Positions 58,307 to 64,000 of a stretch of DNA of 64,000 nucleotides are shown here, one piece after another. Position 1 is the stretch's first letter; every line of letters begins with the position of its first letter. The notes under the pieces were generated by a model. That model saw only the letters and a list, made by a program, of their open reading frames with translations, had not been told where the DNA came from and ran no database searches. Origin of the DNA: Pararhodobacter sp. (GTDB taxonomy: Bacteria; Pseudomonadota; Alphaproteobacteria; Rhodobacterales; Rhodobacteraceae); assembly GCF_034676545.1 (NCBI RefSeq), contig NZ_JAUCBZ010000015.1, forward strand, positions 124,001-188,000, in the 5' to 3' direction. A program made the translations under genes and the position numbers.

Positions 58307-59266
58307 ATGAAACATACGAGCCTTATCGCAGCCGCATTCGCGTTGAGCGCCGCGCCGGCCTTCGCGCAGACCCAACTGTCGATCGCGACGGGCGGCACGG
58401 GTGGCGTGTATTATCCGATGGGCGGCGGACTTGCCGAGATCATCAACAACCACATCGAGGGCTATTCCGCGACCGCCGAAGTCACCGGAGCGTCGGTTGA
58501 AAACATGGGCCTGATCGCCACCGGCGACGCAGACCTCGCGATTGCGCTGGCCGATACGGTGCAGCAGGCCCATTCCGGCACCGGGCGTTTCGAAGGCCAG
58601 CAGCTGGAGATGGTGCGCGGCGTGGCGTCGCTTTATGCGAACATGGTGCAGATCGTGACGCTGGCCGACAGCGGCATCACCTCGCTTGCAGATCTCCGCG
58701 GTCATCGCGTCTCGATTGGCGCGCCGGGTTCGGGCACCGAGGTCAACGCCTCGGCAATTCTGGAAGCCAACGGCATCAGCTATGACGACATCGACGAGCA
58801 GCGCCTGAACTTCAACGAAACCGCAGATGCGTTGTCGAACGGCGATATCGACGCCGGGTTCTGGAGCGTTGGCGCGCCGACCTCGTCGATCCTGAACCTG
58901 GCCACAACGCAATCGATCCGCATCATTCCGTTGAGCGCCGAGGAAATCGCCGCCGCCCGCGCGCAAGACCCGATCTTTGCCGCGACCACGTTGCCCGGTG
59001 GCGTCTATACCGGTGTCGATGAGCCGATCGCGGTTCTGGGGGTTCCGAACGTGCTGGTTGCCTCGTCCGAGATGTCGGATGATCTGGCTTATGCGATCAT
59101 CAGCGCGCTGTTCACCAATATCGCCGAGCTGCAAGCGGTTCACCCGGCCGCAAACCAGACCACGGTCGAGTTCACGTTGTCCGCAACGCCGATCCCGCTG
59201 CACCCCGGTGCGATCCGGTATTACGAAGAAATCGGCGCCGAGATTCCGGATCATCTGCGTCCGTGA
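58307..59266 (+). CDS. TAXI-type TRAP solute-binding protein
   Basis: A 319-residue periplasmic binding protein of the TAXI family, with signal peptide ending APAFAQ. The mature start LSIATGGTGGVYYPMGGGLAEIIN and VSIGAPGSGTEVNASAIL are family hallmarks. It would deliver a ligand (carboxylates such as glutamate or 2-oxoglutarate in known cases) to the fused permease coded two genes later. The start has a GGGAGGATC ribosome site. Confidence 0.93.
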   Translation: MKHTSLIAAAFALSAAPAFAQTQLSIATGGTGGVYYPMGGGLAEIINNHIEGYSATAEVTGASVENMGLIATGDADLAIALADTVQQAHSGTGRFEGQQLEMVRGVASLYANMVQIVTLADSGITSLADLRGHRVSIGAPGSGTEVNASAILEANGISYDDIDEQRLNFNETADALSNGDIDAGFWSVGAPTSSILNLATTQSIRIIPLSAEEIAAARAQDPIFAATTLPGGVYTGVDEPIAVLGVPNVLVASSEMSDDLAYAIISALFTNIAELQAVHPAANQTTVEFTLSATPIPLHPGAIRYYEEIGAEIPDHLRP

Positions 59267-59739
59267 TGAAAAACCGCGGCGGGCGGCTTGCTGCCCTCTT
59301 GCTTTGCGCATCGGTTGGTTCGGCTTCGGCTGACCAACTGGTGATGAGCCTTGCAGAAACCGGCGATGTTCTGGCCAGCCTGTCCCTTGCCCAAGGGGCG
59401 GGCTGGTGCGTCTTGTGGAACCATTCCGTGCAAGGCTTCGAGGTCGAAGACTGCTATGAAAACCGCGGCGGGCGCATGGTTCTGGTGCGGTCGCACCTGC
59501 CCGATTTCGCTGCCGGGCTGGATCACATCCCCGGTCGCGGACGTCAGATCTCGGACGGGATGGGCGGCTACTGGATCGAGGACATCAACGAGCCCGTCCC
59601 CGGCAATGCCTATATCCTGCGCCCCGGACGCCCGGCCGTGAACCACCGTATCCGCACCGACGCCGATGAAATTTCGCTGACCGCGCTGGCCGAACATGCC
59701 CGCGTCAGAATCGCCCTTGAACCGGAGCGCACGCCATGA
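59266..59739 (+). CDS. DUF1850 domain protein
   Basis: A 157-residue exported protein: residues 1-22 form a signal peptide (LAALLLCASVGSASA), then the DUF1850 pattern WCVLWNHSVQGFEVEDCYENRGGRMVLVRSHLPDFAAGLDHIPG, with conserved HSV and E. Such proteins are usually coded between TAXI binding proteins and fused TRAP permeases; the role is unknown. The ATG at 59266 overlaps the previous stop. The four-base overlap with the permease gene supports a shared transcript. Confidence 0.85.
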   Translation: MKNRGGRLAALLLCASVGSASADQLVMSLAETGDVLASLSLAQGAGWCVLWNHSVQGFEVEDCYENRGGRMVLVRSHLPDFAAGLDHIPGRGRQISDGMGGYWIEDINEPVPGNAYILRPGRPAVNHRIRTDADEISLTALAEHARVRIALEPERTP

Positions 59740-61742
59740 CCGCTGATCCGCAGATCACCGACACCCCTCTGGGACCACCGCAGCACTGGCTGATCCTGCG
59801 CGCCATTGCGATCATCGGGATCTGCCTGTCGATTTATCAGCTTGGCGTCGCCGGTGGCTTTCAGCTCTCGATTTTCTCGGTCGAGCTGTTTTCTCCGGGG
59901 CTTTTTATTCTGCGGCCACGGCATCTTGGATTCATCCTTACGCTGTGCTTTTTGATCTACCCGGTGTTCGGCGCGCACCGCGCACGCGGGATTCTGGGCT
60001 GGATCATTGACGGGGTCTGCATCGCTGGCAGTGTCCTGGTCGGGTTCTGGGTGCCGATGAACATCGACATCATTGCCAACGCGATCTTTCCGCGCGGCAT
60101 CGACATCATCGTTGGCGTCATCACAACCTTGCTGGTGCTCGAAGCCGCCCGGCGCGCTGTGGGTCTGTCGATGTCGGTGATCGCGGGCGCATTCTTGATC
60201 TATGCCTTTGCCGGACGACGCGGCGAATTGCCGTGGATGGCCGACTGGCTGCCCGGTATCCTGAACCATCGCGGCTATTCGATTGACCGCGTCGCCAGCC
60301 AGATGATCCTGGGGGCCGAGGGGATTTTCGGCATTCCGCTGGGCGTCGCCGCGACGTTCATCTTTGTGTTCGTGCTGTTCGGCTCGGTGCTGGAAGTCAC
60401 CGGCGCGGGCAAGTTCTTTATCGACCTCGCCTATGCCACCACCGGCAAGCAACGCGGCGGACCGGCCAAAGCGGCGGTCATCGCCTCGGCAGGCATGGGC
60501 TCTATTTCCGGCTCGGCGATTGCCAATGTGGTGACAACCGGGGCTTTCACCATCCCGCTGATGAAAAAACTGGGCTACCGCCCCGCGCAGGCCGGCGGGA
60601 TCGAGGCCGCCGCCTCGACCGGTGGCCAGATCATGCCGCCCCTGATGGGCGCAGGTGCCTTTCTGATGAGCGAATTCACGCAAGTCCCCTACCTGCATAT
60701 CGTGCTGATCTCGATCTTTCCGGCCATCCTGTATTTCGGCGCAGTATACCTGCTGGTGCATATTGCCGCCGTCAAACAAGGTATGCACGGGATGCCCGCC
60801 AGCGAATTGCCCCGCGTCAGGGATGTGCTGGCCGATGGCTGGCATTTCTTGCTGCCGCTGGTCGCGCTGGTGGCGTTTCTGGTGATCGGGTATTCGCCGA
60901 TGCGCGTCGGTTTCTATGCGGTCCTGTCGGTGGCGGTTGCCGCCGTTGTCCGCGCGGTCTGGGATCTTTACGCAAACGGCCCGGGAACGGCGGGCATGGT
61001 CGCCCTGTTCAAGGCCGGGCTTGCGAAAACTCTGGTGGCGCTGGAACTGGGCGCGCGCAACGCGGTTGCCGTCTCGGTGGCCTGCGCCGTGGCCGGGATC
61101 ATCGTTGGCATTGTCGGCCTCACGGGGCTTGGCCTGAAATTCTCGTCGCTGATGATTTCCCTGTCGGACGGCAATCTGGTGGCGGCGCTTTTCCTGGTGG
61201 CACTTGCCAGCATGATCCTTGGCATGGGGTTGCCGGTGACGGCCTCGTATATCGTTCTGATCATTCTGGTCGGCCCAGCGTTGACCACCGAATTCGGGAT
61301 GCCGATCCTCGTGGCGCATCTGGTGGTGTTCTGGTATTCGCAGGATTCAAACGTCACGCCGCCGGTGGCCCTGGCCGGGTTCGCGGGGGCAGCGATTGCC
61401 GGGTCGAAACCGCTGGAGACCAGCCTGCAAGCGTGGAAATTCGCCAAGGGCCTGTATTTGATCCCGTTGTTCATGGTTTATAACGACGTCATCATCGTCG
61501 GCGGCCCGATCCCGCTGGTGATCTGGAACGGCTTTATTGCCATTGTCGCGCTGGTCGGGTTTGCGGCGATGCTCGAAGGCTTCTTGTTCGGGCGCATTGC
61601 CCTGTGGCAGCGCGCGCTGTTGTTGCCCGCGGTGATCGCGGTCTTCTGGCCCAGCCTGCTGATTGAGGCCACGGGCACCGCGATGATCATCTTTATTCTG
61701 GTGCTGAACCGTGCCGCTGCGGCGCGCGCCGCACCCGCCTGA
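59736..61742 (+). CDS. TRAP transporter fused permease (TAXI type)
   Basis: A 668-residue membrane protein combining the DctQ-like part (about residues 20-150) and DctM-like part in one chain, as in TAXI systems. Typical segments are ASAGMGSISGSAIANVVTTGAFTIPLMKKLGYRPAQAGGIEAAASTGGQIMPPLMGAGAFLMSEF and ILGMGLPVTASYIVLIIL. It completes the uptake system with the TAXI binding protein and DUF1850 protein. The substrate cannot be read from the sequence. Confidence 0.95.
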   Translation: MTADPQITDTPLGPPQHWLILRAIAIIGICLSIYQLGVAGGFQLSIFSVELFSPGLFILRPRHLGFILTLCFLIYPVFGAHRARGILGWIIDGVCIAGSVLVGFWVPMNIDIIANAIFPRGIDIIVGVITTLLVLEAARRAVGLSMSVIAGAFLIYAFAGRRGELPWMADWLPGILNHRGYSIDRVASQMILGAEGIFGIPLGVAATFIFVFVLFGSVLEVTGAGKFFIDLAYATTGKQRGGPAKAAVIASAGMGSISGSAIANVVTTGAFTIPLMKKLGYRPAQAGGIEAAASTGGQIMPPLMGAGAFLMSEFTQVPYLHIVLISIFPAILYFGAVYLLVHIAAVKQGMHGMPASELPRVRDVLADGWHFLLPLVALVAFLVIGYSPMRVGFYAVLSVAVAAVVRAVWDLYANGPGTAGMVALFKAGLAKTLVALELGARNAVAVSVACAVAGIIVGIVGLTGLGLKFSSLMISLSDGNLVAALFLVALASMILGMGLPVTASYIVLIILVGPALTTEFGMPILVAHLVVFWYSQDSNVTPPVALAGFAGAAIAGSKPLETSLQAWKFAKGLYLIPLFMVYNDVIIVGGPIPLVIWNGFIAIVALVGFAAMLEGFLFGRIALWQRALLLPAVIAVFWPSLLIEATGTAMIIFILVLNRAAAARAAPA

Positions 61743-61872
61743 TGTGCATTGCGGGTGGCCGGGTCTGCGGCTAAAGTCTGCGCGCTGGGCGATTGGGCTC
61801 GATTTTCAGGGAAAAACCAGTGCCCTCAAACCCCGTCACTCATGCAATCCCGCCGCATGACGGAGATCGGCC

Positions 61873-63501
61873 TTGATCATCGCCGCAGATCGTTATCGGC
61901 ATGTCTTGCTCGGGATCGTCGTTTTGGGCGCGGTTCTGCGGATCATGGGTCTGAACTGGGACGCCGGACGCGGACTGCACCCGGACGAGGGCAACCTGAT
62001 CCGCGCAGCCCTGACGCTTGGCGTCAACGGCCGTATGCTGCCCGAGTTCCACGCGTATAACGACCTCGCCCTTTGGTTGCCCCGGCTTTTGTCGGTGCCA
62101 TTCTGCGCCAGTGATAACGCCGCCTGCCTGACCCTTGTCGCCCGCGCCCTGTCGGCCGCGCTTTCGCTGGCGATGGTGCCGCTGGGGGCTGGTCTGGCGA
62201 TGCGCATGGCCGGGCCGGTGGCGGGATTGGCGGCGGCTCTGGCTTTGGCAACCTCGGGTCAATTGATCCAATGGGCGCATTTCGGCACCACCGAAAGCGC
62301 CATTGCCATGATGGTCTTGCTGTTGTGGTGGCTGGCCGCGCGCTGGCAGGCGGGCGAGATGCCGGACCGCCACATGGCCGTGTGGTCGGCGATGGTTCTG
62401 GGCATCGGCTTTGGCTTCAAGACAACCGCCGTCGTGCTGTCGATCATCCCGCTGATGGCCTTCGCCCTGGCCGGTCGCCCCGATGCCGCACGGCTGCGGA
62501 CGATTTTGGCTTTCGGTGCGATCGCGGCTGTGCAGGCCGTGGCCTTTGCGCCCTCGGTGATCTTTGCCACGCGGGCGTGGCTGGATGTGATGGATTTCGA
62601 GAATAGCGTCGTCACCGGATCGCTGCCGGTGTTCTGGACAGCGCAATTCCACGGCACGACCGACATCCTTTATGAACTTTCGCAACTCTGGTCACTGACC
62701 TCGGGCGCGGGGGTGCTGCTGGCCGTGGTCGGGCTGATCCTGCTGCCACGGACGCAATGGCGGATCGTCGCGCCGGGGTTGGCCTTTGCCTTGGTCTACG
62801 CCGCGCTGACCTTTGGCTGGCACGCCAAATTCATCCGCTACCTTGCGCCGCTGTTGCCGGTGGTGTTGGTGCTCGGCGGCGTCGCCCTTGGGCGCTTGGC
62901 CACGCTGACCCTTGGGCGCACAGGCTTTGCCGTCGGGCTGGCCGGGCTGGGGCTTATGGTGCTGGCCGGGCTGGACAGTGCCGCCGCCTATCTGCGCCCT
63001 GATCCGCGTATTGCCGTTGAAACACAGCTTCTGGCCCTTTCATCCGAGGGCGATGTCGTCGCCATCGAGCCACGCGACCTACCGCAATCCGGGGGCCTGC
63101 CGCAGGTGGTGCTGCCCCTGAACGACGCGCCGTTGTCGCTGGCCGAACCCCTCGCCACCGCCGACTGGCTGCTCATCGCCAGCCGCCGCAATTATGAGGT
63201 TTTACCGCGTCAACCCGGTGCCGCGCCGGGTCTGTGCGCCTATTACGCCGGGCTGGCCGATGGCAGCCTTGGCTTTGTGCCGGTGCTGCGCGCCGACCGG
63301 CTTGGGCCTTTGGGCCGCCTGTTCGCGCCCGGATTGACTGCCGAGGAAACCCGCACCGTGTTCGACCGGCCCGAGGTATTCCTGTTTCGCAACATCGACC
63401 GTCTGTCTGCGCAGGACCTCGACACCCGCCTGCGCACCCCGCGCGATGCCGAGGCTTGTGACCCCCAGACCCTGCAACGGCTCTGGAGGCGCGGCCCATG
63501 A
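61873..63501 (+). CDS. Membrane glycosyltransferase, GT39/PMT-like
   Basis: A 542-residue membrane protein with about ten hydrophobic segments. Near the N-terminus GLHPDEGNLIRAAL carries the Asp-Glu motif of the GT39/ArnT/PMT superfamily, which moves sugars from a polyprenyl carrier. The C-terminal 150 residues are soluble-like. The start is TTG 61873 behind a CGGAG ribosome site; no in-frame ATG lies near. The stop overlaps the next gene by ATGA, so it is co-translated with a DUF2298 protein. Confidence 0.8.
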   Translation: MIIAADRYRHVLLGIVVLGAVLRIMGLNWDAGRGLHPDEGNLIRAALTLGVNGRMLPEFHAYNDLALWLPRLLSVPFCASDNAACLTLVARALSAALSLAMVPLGAGLAMRMAGPVAGLAAALALATSGQLIQWAHFGTTESAIAMMVLLLWWLAARWQAGEMPDRHMAVWSAMVLGIGFGFKTTAVVLSIIPLMAFALAGRPDAARLRTILAFGAIAAVQAVAFAPSVIFATRAWLDVMDFENSVVTGSLPVFWTAQFHGTTDILYELSQLWSLTSGAGVLLAVVGLILLPRTQWRIVAPGLAFALVYAALTFGWHAKFIRYLAPLLPVVLVLGGVALGRLATLTLGRTGFAVGLAGLGLMVLAGLDSAAAYLRPDPRIAVETQLLALSSEGDVVAIEPRDLPQSGGLPQVVLPLNDAPLSLAEPLATADWLLIASRRNYEVLPRQPGAAPGLCAYYAGLADGSLGFVPVLRADRLGPLGRLFAPGLTAEETRTVFDRPEVFLFRNIDRLSAQDLDTRLRTPRDAEACDPQTLQRLWRRGP

Positions 63502-64000
63502 CCGGTAGCCTGCCGATGGAGGACGCCCTGGTCGTCGCACGCCTGTTTGCCGTGCTGGCGCTGGCGAGTTGGGCAGCGCGCCCCTTGGCCCTGCGGCTTG
63601 TGCCGGGCGGCAGCGGTTGGATCGCCGCCCTGGTGCTGGCGTATATCGTCATGGGCTGGGTGCCGTGGGCCTTGGCCGCGCTGCATATCGTGCCGTTCGG
63701 CATAGCCTCGCTGGCGGGGTTGGCGGCGCTGATCGGGGCGCGGCTGTGGCTCGGTGCCGCACCTTCGGACAACCGCAGCGCCCTGACCGTCGCGGTCGGT
63801 TTCGGCGCGTTGTTCTGGTTGGGTCTGGCGCAGCGCATGGGCCACGCGGACCTGTCAGGGTTGGAGAAATTCACCGACATGGCCTTTCTGGCCGCCGCGA
63901 TGCGCACCGATTACATGCCGCCGCCGGACGCCTGGTATGCGGGCGAGGCGATCAACTATTACTATGTCGGACAGGCGATGGCGGCGGCCTGGGGGAACAT
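63498..64000 (+). CDS. DUF2298 (YYY) membrane protein, 3' end outside window
   Basis: The visible 167 residues contain four hydrophobic segments and then LEKFTDMAFLAAAMRTDYMPPPDAWYAGEAINYYYVGQAMAAA, which is the DUF2298 (Chlor_Arch_YYY) signature with the tri-tyrosine. Members are large membrane proteins, presumed glycosyltransferases, best known from Chloroflexi and archaea. The ATG overlaps the stop of the GT39-like gene. The frame is open to the end of the window. Confidence 0.87.
   Translation, partial: MTGSLPMEDALVVARLFAVLALASWAARPLALRLVPGGSGWIAALVLAYIVMGWVPWALAALHIVPFGIASLAGLAALIGARLWLGAAPSDNRSALTVAVGFGALFWLGLAQRMGHADLSGLEKFTDMAFLAAAMRTDYMPPPDAWYAGEAINYYYVGQAMAAAWGN

Overview
The window is GC-rich, densely packed DNA from an alphaproteobacterium, most probably a member of the Rhodobacterales (Paracoccaceae/Roseobacteraceae). 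The pointers are the aerobic cob cobalamin cluster with cbtB-cbtA under a B12 riboswitch, the bluE-cobD-cobC trio, the many ATGA, GTGA and TTGA start/stop overlaps, the three TRAP-type uptake elements, and a CsgH-type curli chaperone. The assignment rests on gene content and style only. No rRNA, tRNA, insertion sequence, prophage or CRISPR array was seen.

Layout. (1) 1-13895: aerobic cobalamin ring synthesis: cobN (5' end outside the window), cobG, cobH, cobI, cobJ, cobK (opposite strand), cobL (apparently frameshifted), cobE, cobM, cobB, cobA and a DUF1636 protein, then a cobalamin riboswitch followed by cbtB, cbtA and cobF. (2) 13896-15970: a 585-bp non-coding stretch and a small curli locus (curlin, csgH, second curlin). 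(3) 15974-17230: glycerate kinase. (4) 17463-31856: a benzoate locus of the box type (benzoyl-CoA by epoxidation): benzoate-CoA ligase, alpha/beta hydrolase, DUF309 protein, boxC, boxB, boxA, thioesterase and boxR, followed by a 3-hydroxyacyl-CoA dehydrogenase-like protein, a flavin monooxygenase, a DUF2783 protein and an M20 amidohydrolase, and then cobQ. (5) 31827-36115 (minus): lpxK, a WaaA-like glycosyltransferase, cysQ and pmbA/tldE. (6) 36204-39198 (minus): feruloyl-CoA synthetase, a MarR regulator and a short-chain dehydrogenase. (7) 39321-47197 (minus): a TRAP transporter with two tandem binding proteins, then the gentisate ring-cleavage pathway and an AbrB-family membrane protein. (8) 47326-53850: a BNR-repeat protein, a cobalt-type nitrile hydratase (alpha, beta, accessory), an MFS transporter, a frameshifted haloacid dehalogenase and an FAD dehydrogenase. 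(9) 54099-55274: an orphan Wza-like lipoprotein. (10) 55447-58180: bluE, cobD, cobC. (11) 58307-61742: TAXI-type TRAP uptake with a DUF1850 protein. (12) 61873-64000: a GT39-like membrane glycosyltransferase and a DUF2298 membrane protein cut by the window end.

How the parts fit. The window combines nearly the whole aerobic B12 route with three aromatic-acid routes: benzoate via box, hydroxycinnamates via CoA activation, and gentisate via maleylpyruvate. The box genes appear to share a local regulon: TGCA-N6-TGCA boxes precede the ligase and boxC, and a degenerate copy precedes boxR. A TetR-type palindrome sits before the TRAP binding-protein genes, although no tetR gene is visible. Cobalt is a second thread, with CbtAB uptake, cobaltochelatase CobN and a cobalt-type nitrile hydratase. 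The main anomalies are two single-base frameshifts (cobL and the dehalogenase), a 12-bp in-frame tandem repeat inside cobN, cobK and cobL starting head to head on one shared CATG, long hairpin repeats between box genes, and a WaaA-like protein without the expected catalytic glutamate.
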